Positions 1 to 12,920 of a stretch of DNA of 64,000 bases are shown in pieces. The position numbers were made by a program, and so were the translations under genes. This DNA comes from Odiellus spinosus (lineage: Eukaryota > Arthropoda > Arachnida > Opiliones > Phalangiidae), in the NCBI GenBank assembly GCA_963920705.1, contig OY987238.1:11526183-11590182 (forward strand), in the 5' to 3' direction. Below the pieces are notes generated by a model. The model searched no databases. It saw only the letters and a program-made list of their open reading frames with translations, and was not told the origin of the DNA. Position 1 is the stretch's first letter. The number at the start of each line of letters is the position of its first letter.

Positions 1-461
1 TTGTCATGGGTAAATCAACCAATCAGAACGGTAGATAAAAGTGTTAAATGATAAAAATGGACGAAACTATAGGGATAAACGTGTCAAAAGGTTATCTCGA
101 ACTGTGAATAGTAATTCTACCTACCAAAGTTCAACGTATTCCCTAACAATAGGCGAAATAGTACAGCTTGGCTTGGTAGAAAGTTAATAGTTTGACTGAA
201 TAATTAATGCAGTTACATATTCATGTTAGCGTAGATAAATTCATTGTATTATAATTTTTTGGTAAATATTTATGATTTATTTGGAAAGGGAGAATATTTT
301 TAGATTTCTACGATTATTATTAAATAATAATTTGTAACGTTTCTTCAATCAATCTTTCGATTTGATTCAAAAATCATAATTTTTTTAAGGGCGAGTTTAT
401 CAAGAGTCACACCCCTCGGCAATAACAGTTCTAAAGTACAAAGTTTTGTTCTTCAAGATAC
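1..461 (-). other. TLK intron 2, 3' part beyond window
   Basis: AT-rich sequence following the exon that ends at 462. The minus strand reads AAAAG|gtatct at the exon border, so the donor begins at 461. I see no further exon with coding character in these 461 bases; the next TLK exon should lie to the left of the window. Confidence 0.6.
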
Positions 462-546
462 CTTTTCACCCAATATGCGAGCTTCTAGTAACGTCTGCTT
501 CCTTGGATCCAGGCTGTGAAGGTTATCCATAATCTCCGGTTTCCAC
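462..546 (-). CDS. TLK: Tousled-like kinase, coding exon 2 (N-terminal conserved block)
   Basis: This 85-base exon on the minus strand has a good acceptor (tttcag|G) and a donor (AAAAG|gtatct). In its only sensible frame it encodes a split Arg followed by WKPEIMDNLHSLDPRKQ and TLLEARILGEK (residues 113-140 when joined to exon 1). The 'M-(D/E)-x-LHSLDPR(R/K)Q-x-LLEAR' block is the diagnostic start of animal Tousled-like kinases, nuclear Ser/Thr kinases that phosphorylate the ASF1 histone chaperone and act in replication-coupled chromatin assembly. The coiled coils and kinase domain would be on exons left of the window, so the family call rests on this short block alone. The exon starts in phase 2 and ends in phase 0. 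Met118 matches the start used by shorter vertebrate TLK forms, so a shorter isoform could start here. Confidence 0.8.
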
Positions 547-936
547 CTGAAAATGATATAAATTTAGTCACATTTCAACAAATTTTTGTTAGAAATCGTT
601 AAAAGAAAAATCAAACCGTAAATGAAAGAAGCTTGTACAAGCTTTGGCGTAGTAACATACCACCTCCTCCATAATCGTATACACTGTGAGATTTTCTAAG
701 CAGTGCCTAATTAAAATATTCCACCTATACCCCTTAGTTTTGTATAAATAAATATTTTTAAGTTAAATTATCTAATTAGGGTGGTAAACTATAGGCAAGA
801 TAGCAGAACTTGATTAATGTGATGTTAAAAGCAGTTTACGTATGGCCAAAATTCAAAACTAATCCTGACCCTTCACTTAATCAGCTGAAATATTTGAAAT
901 TAAAAATTTATAATAAAAAACCTAAATCAACACCCA

Positions 937-969
<33 letters not shown>

Positions 970-3479
970 AACCCTTAGAATAAATTTTTTTTTTACCATA
1001 AAATTAATCCCCCCCCCCCCTAATTAATGAAAGTGAGCTAACCGTCCGTCTATCATTATCTTATTGCTAAATGGTTAAGTCAAGGTTATGAAATATCAAG
1101 ATTTGCAACTGGGAGGGGCTTATGAGATGATGACGTTAACCAGCGTCATTGAAAACGTCGGGCAGCGGATAGTTAAATTTGAAAAAATTACATTCCTCAA
1201 TCAAATGAAAAAGGCAGAGCAAAAAAGTTGCCACCCCCCCCCCCCCCCAGTGGAATATAAAAAAGTTGCTCGACAATGCTCTGACTCCATTAGTGGAGAT
1301 TGATTTCCCCTTCTCTAGAGCGTAGAATGAAATTAGCTATAAATTTTAACCATTTTTTAGATATTTAAATTAAGCGCAATTTCTAATTCCGTATTTCCTG
1401 TTAAGCTATATTACAGTGTAATTTTTTTAGTGTCATACACTGACGTCATCATCACTCAACCTTTCCCAGTTGCAAAACCAAATTTTCAAAACAACCTTGG
1501 TTTGAGTTAGGAACGCCATTGTTTCACCTATAGACCATTTCACCTCGATTTGGCAGCAGCCACAAAATTAAGGCTTAATTTATATCATAGTCAACAAAGA
1601 ATAGAGATGAAGGGTAGCCTTGGTTTCCTCGTATTACCAACTCTAAGTCGAACTGACTTTTAATGGAGTTCAGACTAATTTTAATATCTTTCTGGCAGAA
1701 GTGGGTCATAAAGAGTATTAACTGTCGGTACGTAAACAGGTTTTTGAACAATAATTATAGCTCCACCCGAAAATAAATAATTAAAATTAGTTTACCAATC
1801 GTAATCGCTACGCATCTTGAAGGTCAAGAAGGGGTCGTCGATTTCGAGATAAAATATTTGAAAATACTCCCAAAATATCCGAAGGTAGACGAGAAATATT
1901 CTAGGTTTTAAGGTTCCGAAGGAAAAATCAATAAATCTAACAATTTACGTTTCCTCTTTTACGAGTTCTAGGTATTTTTATTGTTCAATGGCGAGTGAAC
2001 GAACAAACGCTTCGAAAGATTAGAATTCGGGTAAAGGTAGACTTTATTATAATTCTTTTTAAACATCTGGGAGGAAAAAATAACTGTTATTCGTTACTCA
2101 AAACCAAATGGGGATTAGTTTGCGACAGAACATAAGAGTAATCTAAAAAACGGTCGATGTAAAGGTATCGTTTTACGAAGAGAGAAGAGTAACTGTATCG
2201 CTAACGAACAAGGGTGTAAAAATGTAGGTTTCTAAACAAAGTCAAAACTTAAGCCTAATCGTATGACGTCGAATTATATCGCGTTTCACTTTGAGTTATC
2301 AGCACGTTATAAGGCTAAAATCTTTAGAAAGCAATCAGAGTGATAACAGTTCAACGTAGTTCTGTACATGCCGAAAACTATTATGAATTCAGATAAGAGA
2401 TCGTCTGCTTATACTTCGTTCGTGTACCTCAGACCTTTACATAAAATATTTGGCAGGAAGTTGGAAAACAATTCATGATGGCAAAATTCAATCCTCGTTT
2501 GTGAACTAGATAATATACTATGTTAAAAAACTCATAATATTGAAGTAATTTTGTCGCTAAAACGGAAATCAAGTGAATATTTCTTATACAATAAAATCCA
2601 GCCTTGCTAAGGAAAACATTTAACATGGAAAAAACCAATTTTAATAGCGAATATTAAATTACACATTGACCCTGTTCAAATGAGTATGATTGAGACGAAC
2701 TGATAGAGATGTTAAACCTCATTATGTAACCCAAATTTTAGTGAGAACTAGTGAGAATTATCTCTACGGATGTTAAGTAATCTTAAAATTAAATCAGTAA
2801 CGAACTTTGCCAGGAAAACAAATTACGCAAATGAGAATGAAGAGAAAGAAGCCAATCTAAATATATCTCCTAAATGTCAAATATTACCGTACGATTTGCA
2901 TTCAATATCAAATGCTGTTTAATGCCTAGTTATGTAACAAGTTTTTGATAACGAATACACATAGAGGGGCCCAAAATTCTAACTATTTTACAAAAAGGGT
3001 GTGGTAAAAAACTGGTTTTAAGTCGAGAGAATCAGAATTTGTAACCGAATGATTTCGAGATTGTAAATGTTTCCATCTCAATCTTGTGATTCCGTGAATT
3101 TAATTTATTGGTTTGTATGGAATTTTTCCCCATATGAAAATTTTACGGTGATTCTTTGTAGGGCATAGTTGCCAGCCAAAAATTAAATATCATGGTTTAG
3201 ATAACGAGGAAAAGATAACGAAATGACTCTAAACTATTTACGTATCTGTTTAGCGACATGTGATTGAAAGAATTTTTAGTTTATTGCGCTATATATAAGT
3301 TTAAATGATCTGAAGGCAAGACCAGAAGGAGATAAAAGAAGAAGGAATACATTTTATCTCCCTAAAGTCTTACCAACTTCCAAGTATATGGAGGCAACAA
3401 AAGGGTCAAGGGTTAAAGGAAAACCTGACGTCATGAAACTCCCTTATTGAGGGGAAGCGCTTGCAAAAGCGATTCGATT

Positions 3480-3690
3480 TAGGTAGGCATTGAAGTCAAT
3501 TCAAACAGTTTAAAAACCTTTCGCTGCAATCGTGTGAATCGATTTGAATCAATTTCTCGAAATTGCTTCGAGAACCAGACTTCATCAATTTACAGTACAT
3601 TTGTCGCATGAAACGTTTCCTAGATATTTGTATATCGGTTTGATTTTACTGTTTTAAATCGATTTGCGTACGCTAGTGTGAACGTAGCTA
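3480..3690. mobile_element. Dispersed MITE-like element, GTGTGAA/CGATTT family
   Basis: It shares an internal block with the element at 5487-5742: gtgtgaa, a run of cgatttga, ctcgaaa, tgcttcg, gaac.ag.cttcat. Nearer the right end both share tatcggtttgattttac followed by aaatcgatt. The right end reads gctagtgtgaacgtagct, close to the other copy's end. The left end is degraded and its boundary is approximate. No coding capacity. Confidence 0.55.
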
Positions 3691-5261
3691 AACAAATGCG
3701 TGTCGAGGGATCTGAAAGATGTGTTGAGTTATATGGATTTAAGAGATTATAAAAATTAGGAAGATTTATCAAGACTTCCGGCTGTTACCACAAATCCCGT
3801 TCTTAATTTACATTTAATTCGGGTGCGTCGTATGTGTCCAAATTAATGTGTATCAAATTAATATAATTTACAGATTTAATAAAGTTAATTAAAATTTCCA
3901 CCCTCCCTTTGTTATATCACTCAGTTCGTTTAACGAGTCTTTTTTTCCCAGAGACTCGAGACCGCTGATCCCGATCTCGGGGCAACTAAACCCGACGGAT
4001 TGAACGCGCCAAACTGACAACCAAGAGAGAGAAAGCGCAGGCATTTGGACGGGCCTTGGCTCTTAGACCAATAAGAGATCGTAGAAGCAATCTTAATCTA
4101 ATCGATTTACAATTAGGCCAATTACAAATTTATGGAAATATTTTGTCTTAATTGACCTCTAGATAAAAAATAGGTCACTTTTAGGCTAGATTAAGTGACC
4201 CTTAGAATTTCATTAATCTTTTTTCATCAAAGTCAGCTTAAGAGATTAAATTACTGCTCGATGGATCCTTCAAAAATAAAAGTTAGCTGGATTACTTTAT
4301 CAGATCAGTTTCTTTTCTAATGTTTAAGGGTTAAATTTTTGTTTTTATTAATCACTAATTTTAAACTAATTAATTTATATATTTTTTGTTGTCTTTAATT
4401 CGTTCTTTTTGTAAATGTTCCAGTTCGTAAAAATATCATCTACAGCTTTATGTTTTTAATGAATTAATAAAATGAGGTCATCTAAATCTATAGTAATTAT
4501 CGCTGCCGCTATATGTGCATTTACTTTTATTGTGAAAGCGTTGTGGTTAAATTTCTTGCCTAAGAAACTATGATTTAATAAAAGTTATTTTAATTTATCC
4601 GGTGTATGTATGAACGAGGCTTTAACTTATTTTTTAAGCGATATCAAGTTCGTATTGGGATATAATTGGTCTAAGCTCGGTCAGAGATAGAGAAAGCGCG
4701 CGCCGCTGGTTAAACCGCATCCCCCTAATCGCCGCTATCCCTCCAAACCTCCCCTCTTTTGACACGCTTCATTTTTCGCGACGAGTTCGCACTAGGTTTC
4801 GCGAACCATGATATATTTCACTTCTCTCTCTAGTCTAGCAGACTCAACTCCCGTTTCTCTCTCTCTCTCGTCTGGGAGCTCCAGGGTCTCTCCCCGCGAT
4901 ACTCTCATCCTCCCTCCTCTCTCCTCCCGACTAACAAGTGCATTTGCCCGAATGCCCGTTGACGGGAGGAGGAAAAGGAAATAAAAGGGCGCGCGCCAAA
5001 GAGAAGAGAGAGAGAGGGAAAACACGGAGTAGAAAGACAAGAGGGGAAAAGGCGAAACAGATTTTTTAAACTGTCGGCAAGGGTGTATTAACGAATGAGT
5101 GCGGTCGAGTTCGCACTTAACTAATTAAGTTATAAAATTATTACGTACTCTTAATGGGGTTTTACACGCGACATACGCGTTCTTGATTGGCTTAAATTTA
5201 AAGGGAGCGTCAACAAGAATATTATCGGATATATTCTTACATGATTTGTAACGAATTACCC

Positions 5262-5293
5262 AGAATTAATATAGGTTAATTTTAACCTATATT
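5262..5293. repeat. Perfect 26-bp palindrome
   Basis: AATATAGGTTAA and TTAACCTATATT flank TT at 5268-5293, forming a perfect AT-rich hairpin. No function is apparent. Confidence 0.5.
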
Positions 5294-5486
5294 TCTCGCC
5301 ACTTGTATATCATAATTGTGATCGTTAAAATGGTTTTATTATCGTTCATAATGTCTCTAAATTAAGTACTTTTTGGCTTTTTTTATTCAGGCTTATCTGG
5401 AAAGTAAACTCTTGCAGTAAAAAGGTCAAAAATACGGGGAAGTAACTTAGTAAGACTCTCGTTACGCAACTAAATCATTAGAGACA

Positions 5487-5742
5487 TAAGCTGCGTTCTT
5501 ACTAGGCCTTTTAATCGATTTAAAACGTTTCGCTAGAGTAGTGTGAACTGAAATCGATTTGATTCGATTTCTCGAAAGTGCTTCGGGAACTAGTTTCATA
5601 TCGATTCGGTTTCAACAATCGATAGATTAAGCTACGATAAATCGATTTATAAAATTAATAGGTGAACACGTGGCGATTTGGATATCGGTTTGATTTTACC
5701 GTTTCAAATCGATTAAGAAATGCTAGTGTGACCTTAACCATA
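5487..5742. mobile_element. MITE-like element with about 40-bp terminal inverted repeats
   Basis: The left end (AGCTGCGTTCTTACTAGG, then TTAATCGATTTAAAACG) is the imperfect reverse complement of the right end, which read on the minus strand gives GGTTAAGGTCACACTAGC, then TTAATCGATTTGAAACG. The element is about 255 bp, has no ORF, and has a related copy at 3480-3690. Partial matches to the 'gttcacactag' end occur near 23.97, 40.86 and 8.55 kb. Probably a non-autonomous DNA element; the superfamily cannot be assigned. Confidence 0.6.
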
Positions 5743-7020
5743 GTTTTTCCCTTCTCCTATTGTTGACTTCATACATAACTAATAAAAGAATTTAGCAATA
5801 TTATACAACTTATCAACCAACACTTCAGTCGACACGTATATAATTGGCAATTAATTTTTTCTTAGGAGCCGTATTGAAAATGTCATTTTCGCAATTTTTT
5901 CTCTTTTTTCTGGCTTATTCCGTGAAAAATTCATTTAAAAACGACCGTTCCACTTTATTATATATATAGAGGACAAATTTGTATGGTTAAAAAGTACTAG
6001 TTTTTATAGAACTTTACATTCCCAAAATTAGGCTTAGTAAAACACTCTGAAACTTATTTTAAAGGTAATTAGAATATAGTAGTATCGTTTACAGCTAAAA
6101 AACGTCACAACGGTTCTGGCCAATGAATGGTTCTATTTCTATCCTTATATTTTGCGAGAAATTTTGCCTCCAAAATGGAAGCAATGAAGTAATTGTAAAC
6201 CAAATTATTTTAAGTTGTCAAATTTATTTCCCCGTACCTTATTCCACATACTATCTAAACTATTCCCTAGAGTTAAAGCTTACAGCGACCTCTATTGAGT
6301 CTTTGCATAAATTATATTTCATACAAAGTATCATTATTAACCCAATATTATTTTGAAATCATTGATAACTTGATTTCCTGGATTTTTTTCATGTACGTGT
6401 AAATTAGATCCATCATTCCTGACAAAAAACGGCTACATTTTTAAAAACAAGTGAGCTATTCACTAAAAAGGAATGACTATGTTTTTCAGATAATTGTCCA
6501 TATTTAAAAAAAGTTTAAAATAATTTCTACACTTAAAGCTATAATATCTATGATGTTTGGCACATCAATACTTAATTTCAAACATTGGACATTTTGATCA
6601 AGCCTAAAATAGACTCTATATTCCGAAATTTACCCAATTGATGACGTCAAAGCATTACTACGCGCCAAAAATCAGAAATTTGATTTTTACGTTATTTTGA
6701 TTTTCAAATCAAATCCACGCTTCTTACTTAAATGTTTCTTTAAATTATCCCACGATTGATTTGAAATCATTAACTTTGGTTTTTCAATATGGATCTGAAA
6801 GAATTAACTTCAGTTTTCACTAAGCAGAGCTTTTTGAAGTACTTATCTTAAAATATTGGTAAAAATTAGCTTTAAGTTGAAGTTAATATTCCAGATTTAA
6901 CTTAACAACACTAATAATTGTAAAAAATTTAATTTAAAGAAAGTTATAAGCAAGTTTAATTAGTTTTTACGTTATCTTAACGATTAGAAAATACCAAGGG
7001 ATCTATTAAACGTAAGAAAT

Positions 7021-7260
7021 TCAAAGATGGCTGCCAAACGGGACGAAAATGTCCGCTCTCTGTGGAAAAATGCTGGCAAAGACTTCCGATTGGGATTTGG
7101 TCTTATACGCTTCTCTCTCACGGCCTTGACAATACAAAAATGCTGAAAGAGAACTCGCCTTGCCGCCGGAAAAAAGAAGAACCGCGAAGAGGAGATTTAG
7201 GGCGGTGGGGATTGGAGAGGGGCACCGATGAGAAAGAAAGAGAGAGAGAGAGGTTAAAGA
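7021..7260 (+). promoter_or_regulatory. GC/GA-rich island with YY1-like AAGATGGCTGCC and a short ORF
   Basis: Inside TLK intron 1, GC content rises and a GA run (about 7231-7253) follows. AAGATGGCTGCC (7025-7036) matches the YY1-type motif that in animals often sits just downstream of a transcription start and overlaps the start codon. The ATG at 7027 opens a 39-codon frame (7027-7146) beginning MAAKRDENVRSLW. I do not recognise the peptide and see no strong donor within it. Either a regulatory element or alternative promoter of TLK, or a first exon of a nested gene. Confidence 0.3.
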
Positions 7261-8109
7261 CCACTGGAAAGCTATATAAACTGTTAAGAGATCAAACGTG
7301 TTCAAAAAATAACTAGTAGAAGTGACCCATCGTTTCAAAAACATTTTTCTTGGAGTATCATCGTTTTCAGACAACATTTTTATGTTGCTATAAATGAAGA
7401 CGATTCTATTATTTAATGGGAAAGTTAATTTTAGAAATAAGTTCTTTTTAATCTATATGGATGTTTAAAATTAGTTATAAAACGGTAATTAACCCCTGGG
7501 TAATGGTAATTTACTGTTTATTCTGGAGTAATTGCATTAAAAATTTACATATTGCTAAATAAGGTCAAAGTTCAACGTTTTAAATCGTCTACAAGCCTAC
7601 TTTTAATTCGTTATTCGTTTTTGGGCGTTGTTAAGGATATATTTATGTATTAGCTGTATGTCTCTTTTCAAAGAATGATATTATCTGACTGATACTAAAT
7701 TTGGTGATAAAATTACCCGACTTTTCCGGTTTTCCACTTACTATCTATGAACATTTTTCCTGACCAAATAACGACAATATATGTCCCTTTTTCCATGAAA
7801 TTATATGGCATGAGTCAGCGTTACAGGGATACCGAGTTCCGTGATAAAATTAGGCCTAAGTTTCCAAATTCCCTGACTTTTCCCGCCAGATCAAACAATA
7901 AAATACAAGTTTATTAAATTCTGGTTGGCTTAAATCTAAAAGAGAACAGTAGCAACAAGGTTTTAGAGAAATTGCATTAAAAACCCTGGTAATCCTTGCG
8001 CCAAATTTTTAAATGCCCTGACTTTATCCTAAAATGTTTGTATCTGATTTCCCATCTTTCCAATTAAACTGATCTCATCCCTGATCAATAATTCGGTTTT
8101 TATTTTCTA

Positions 8110-8350
8110 GGAGATTGCGTATGGACTTGACAAAGTGGCATCCCGAGCGGAGAGTATCGTCAATATGGGAAAAGGTTAGGGAATGGGAAGATGGACGGTG
8201 GGGGTTTTCTCTCGGCGTGGCATCCTCCATTCTCATCACATATCCGCGTCTCCGGAACCACCATCATCACCCTGTTTTCGCGTTTTGGCTTCGTCCGACG
8301 GAACAAGGAAGGAGAGAGAGAGACCTAATATTCACTACTGCCACTGTTTT
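8110..8350. promoter_or_regulatory. GC-richer island in TLK intron 1
   Basis: A GC-richer stretch containing GA runs (ggagagagagag near 8310) amid AT-rich intron. Both overlapping plus-strand reading frames here (8115-8441 and 8183-8446) lack recognisable domains. Most likely an intronic regulatory element or chance. Confidence 0.2.
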
Positions 8351-11300
8351 AGGCCTAATCGAAATATACTGTCATGGCGTCCCACACCAAATAGATGTAA
8401 ATATGGCTTACGCTTGCCCTGTTTTCAAATTAATCTTTTAAGCTAATAACTATATTTTTAAACAAAGAATCTGTACAGCTGACCGCAAAATTTTAACATC
8501 TGACCATCCCAAAACGGTTAAAAACGTTTCTAGTGTCTAGTCTGAACACATATTAAGTAAACTTTGATACTTTTAGTTCGTTAAGCATCTTAAGCCTTTC
8601 ACTATTCAAAATTTTTAAATATTTGATCTTTAAAGCAACAGGACTAGCGATCTTTCACCGTCTAAGTTTTCTAGGATTATCTTTTGAATAGCTTCTCCTT
8701 TGGGAAAGCATCCAGGCTCCCAATTCGCTACAATTAGTGGCAGCCCGTGATATCCTTTCATAGTCGATAACGTGGTTAAAAGACGGAAACTGCCATTTGC
8801 ATTAAAAATGTCGAAATTCCCACGACCCTAACGTTGAGTCGAATAAAAAAAACATTTTCAAAAACTAGGAGGACCAGGGGCTGAGAGAGCATGGAAAAAC
8901 CCGACCTTAATATATTTTTTTCTTGGATTTTCACAAAAGGATGGTTGATAAATTTTAGATTTGAGTTAGAAGGTGCAATCTTCGATCGAAGCCGAGTAGG
9001 GCCAACTACGTCAATGGCTCCTGGTAAAGTGTATGTACTGCTATAGATGAGAGAACCGGGTCCCCTCCTCGACGTCGTTAAAGGGATAGTACCACCACGT
9101 TCTCTAACGACAAACAAGGTCAAAGAAGAAACTAACCAAACTATTTTGTTAGTTAAGCCTACTTTTGACACTGTTTTCGCCGTTAGGATGTTATTCATCT
9201 TTAAGATGGGTGCCCATTGTTAATAGTCCTAAGATTTATATCTATTTATTAACGAATAAAGTATATTTTGATATTTGACGAGTGGAAATGTTATGATGTC
9301 ATAATTCCGAAAATAATTTCAAAAGCTGTTCCATTTTTAGCTCCAAGTTTCCCTTTAAGCAAAATTTCTTTTTCCTAGGATACGATTTCTTAAGTTTAAT
9401 TCTTATTTAATATAATTTGAGATTAAATTTAATGACCACACATCGAAGTATTTTAAAGAGAGTGTAAGCTAAGTCCAAAAGTTTGTCACAATGTAGATTA
9501 AGAGCTAATCCCAGCGCTGGCTAGTGAGTGGATCGTTATGGCAGAGCTCCCACCAAAATCCGAATAAAATTAAGACTTTTTATCATAAAATAAGGCAAAA
9601 TAAGGGTCAAAAATCTAAAAATAGGAACCAAATAACCTTTCGAAATTGATGGCGTCGAGATCCTAAGAATGATTTTACAAAAAAGATTAATAATTAATGC
9701 AGTTACTTTTCGAATTTTAATTAGTGATATTTCCTTGAATAATTGAAAAGATTTTTTGGGTGTTAAATTACGATTTTAGGGTATTTGAAGGACTTTGAAA
9801 TGTTAGTTTTTTTTAGAAATGAATATTTTGTAGGTTATACTCCATTTAAGTTAGATTTGAAGCTTATTTTCACGTGCCTCGAGTATCGAAATTATTCAGA
9901 AGACTTAATCTCAATTTTTTCCAAAGAAAAAAAAGGTGAAATTTTAAAAATTCATATCTAAGAAAAACTAATCAGGTGAAAATTTCAATATATTTCGTAG
10001 TTTCTAGATAAAAACACTTAAAGAGGGTTAGTACAAGATTGAGTTTCCAACAGTTTTGAGTGTCATACGTTCTTTCGACTATTTTTTCCTGATATTTCAA
10101 GGTTTACCAATTTTTAAAAATTTGTAGCAACTGTGAGAAAATATTAATAAAAAAAAGTATGCACATTTCAGTATCACTTTGAGGTTGTGTACTGAGGTAT
10201 AAAGGGAATACAACTTTGACGCGTATTGTCAATTCAAGATGAAATTGACTATAAGGGGTTCTCGACTAGTTCAATATTGATTTGTCACCCCCTTCCACCC
10301 CTAGCAGGTTTTTCCGGAGAAAGAAGATGCAGAAAAATGTTCAGGAATAGTTTGCTAAACTACTTGTGTCTCTCATGAACTTTAACGTTATGTATTATTA
10401 CGCCTTATCTTTCGCTAGTTTACAAAATATCTCGCGACTGTAATAATGCCACTGGTCATTAGAGACTCCTTGGCAAGCTTCTAACTGGGCGCCCTCTCTC
10501 TTTCAACGATCTAAAAAGGAAATTAGGACCAAATGGACTCGGCTTATCTTATTAGTGGGGTCTTTGGATATATATAATTAAATATTTAGATTGTTTGCGC
10601 GAGTTTTGGGAAAGGTACAAGTTGATTAGTGATCTTTGGATTTTTGGAAATCCTTGGGGAAAATTCGTATTTAGGTCAATTTTAAATGTCATCTGATTAA
10701 TATGACTTTAATAGAAGGATTAACGCGTTAAAATGAAGTTGTCATGGATTTTTTTCATTATGTTTTAATATAATTTGGAGTAGCATTATTGCAATTCGTT
10801 ACGATATGGAGACTGCACCGTCAAGTTTGAAAAACAAAATGGTTAATTGTTTGTACAATTAAAAATAAGTAATGACGTCAATATATTAAAACAAAACCTA
10901 AAACTAAATCTCCGAATTAAAGCCTTAATTTCGTTCTTTATTTTATGGAGGCTGCCATACTATCTCATCGACGGCCATTTTCAATCGCCACTTACACTGG
11001 AGCTATTAAATCACCACCTAACCGGTTTTTCCCGACAAACCCACCTTTAAGTGCGAAATTAAGAATATAAGAGACTTATAAATATTCGATATATTACGAA
11101 ATAGGTTCTGATCGTAATAGACGTTGTCTAGCACATTTAAATGAACCAATGAAAATGGAGCAGCATGCCATCGAGCTAGAATCGTTACCAACGGTGATGA
11201 AAGACGAGTTTAGGGATAGAGAGAGAGAAAAAAAATAAAAAATAATAAAGTAAAAACAATATTTTAACAAAACCGATATATTAAAGAGGCACTGAAAGCC

Positions 11301-11938
11301 GCAAAGTTATGGTTAAAGGAATAGCATCACGATCTGTTGTAAAAATTTAATTGGGAACTTTTAACTTCCAGAAATTTCTAGACCTCTCCAGATTTTTCAG
11401 GAACCTTCTGGAAAAGGCTACGGGCGTACGCACTTAAATTATTATATATTGATATATGTTGATGATACGAATAATATTAATTGACTAAGCGCCTGTAAAA
11501 GTGTTCCAGCCTCCGCGCTTCGGTGCTCAGGGTGAAGCCCAACCTGTTGCACCTTTCTTGAAAAGTTAGGATGTACGTAACTATTATATGTTAATTGTTC
11601 GTAAAATAAAATTTTACAATATTAATTATTGCAAATGGGCAATGCTGTGACAATCAAATAAGTATTTTGTAAGATAACCATATGGGTTCATCACTTCACA
11701 AAATCCCTGGCTTTTTCAGGGTTTTCCCTGACTATCTTTGGCCATTTTTCCCTGTCCTGGTAACCATATTTCTCTTTTATACCCTGACTTCATCTGGCAC
11801 GAACTATCTATACATGGATATCAAGTTCCATGATAAATCATTTTTAAAAACATTGACCTTTTGACCTATTTTTCAATTTTATTGAACCCTGTAAAGTTGA
11901 TTACGTATTTATCATTTTCAAAGGCTGGAATCAGTTAC

Positions 11939-12372
11939 CAGGGTTTGTACAAAATTTTGAGAGTTAATTTCCTGATTTTTCCCTGATCATTACTAAATAA
12001 TTTCCATGAGCAATTTTAATCTTTTTTCGCGAATTTATTCTTACGAGCGAGATATTGACGATTTCCACTTCATATTTGACATATATAGTTTTATCAATCA
12101 AGGTCGATAGTTTACTCAGAAATAAAGAGAAAAAAATATTTTTAGTTTAAAATAATCAATTTCAACCAATCATAAACATTTCCTTGACTTGTACCAAAAT
12201 ATTTCAATTCTATGATCATTTGAAATGGACTCATTTTCAAATTCCCTGATATTTTGGGCCAATTTCCAAATTTTATGACTCTTCCCTAGCCTTTTGGGCC
12301 AATTCACAAATTTCCTGACTCTTCCCTGACCTCTTGGGACAATTTCCAGGTTTTCCAGGTCGTGTAAGAACC
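11939..12372. mobile_element. CAGGGTTTGTAC-ended dispersed element, copy 1
   Basis: Begins CAGGGTTTGTACAAAATTTTG and ends near tttccaggtcgtgtaagaacc, close to the inverted form of the start. Internal landmarks occur in the same order as in the copy at 36,234-36,672: ccctgatcat, cgcgaatttattcttac, tcatatttgacat, aaggtcgatagtttactcag, then repeated ttccctgac blocks. No ORF with coding character. Probably a non-autonomous DNA transposon family; pieces of it are scattered through the window. Confidence 0.6.
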
Positions 12373-12920
12373 TTTTACGAAAGTGACTCGAAATAATCAA
12401 ATTCTCTTGATTCTCGAAATGATCGTGGTACTATTCCTTTGACCTTATAGTTATGGGCGAATTTTAATTTCATTGGCCCTTTAATATAGAGGTAGTGTTT
12501 AGTTTTTTTCCTTCAAATTCGAGGTTCGTAATAAGAGTATGTTTTCTGGATAAAGAATTCTCCGGTGAGATAGGGGTATGGGGAGGAGAGAAAAGAAGAT
12601 TTACAAAAGAATTACTTCCATGACGGCAACTTGGCTAATGATAAGGAAACGGCTTAGTTTTAGGAAGCCAATAGTAAAGCTACGGAGACGAGACTATCGA
12701 GAGAAGGAGGGGAACGAATAGAATACGTATACGTAACTCAAGGAATCAATACAGGTTGGGCTGTATAGGGAGTAATTAAACGAATTATTGATCGGTAAAG
12801 CTCTTCGAGTAACTATATTTAGAATCAGTTCAAGCTTTCAGCATAAATGTATCTACTAGTCTAGAGATGCGAGACGGTAATTTGCCACAGATCGTGGCGG
12901 TAATTAACCCCTTCTTAAAT

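Noticed and set aside
7021-7377. 118-codon minus-strand frame
   Set aside because: Runs antisense through the GA-rich island, with CT-derived Leu/Ser runs and no domain. The plus-strand YY1-linked start is the more interesting feature there.
8115-8446. Two overlapping plus-strand frames of 108 and 87 codons
   Set aside because: Both are open in a GC-richer patch, they overlap in different frames, and neither has a recognisable motif.
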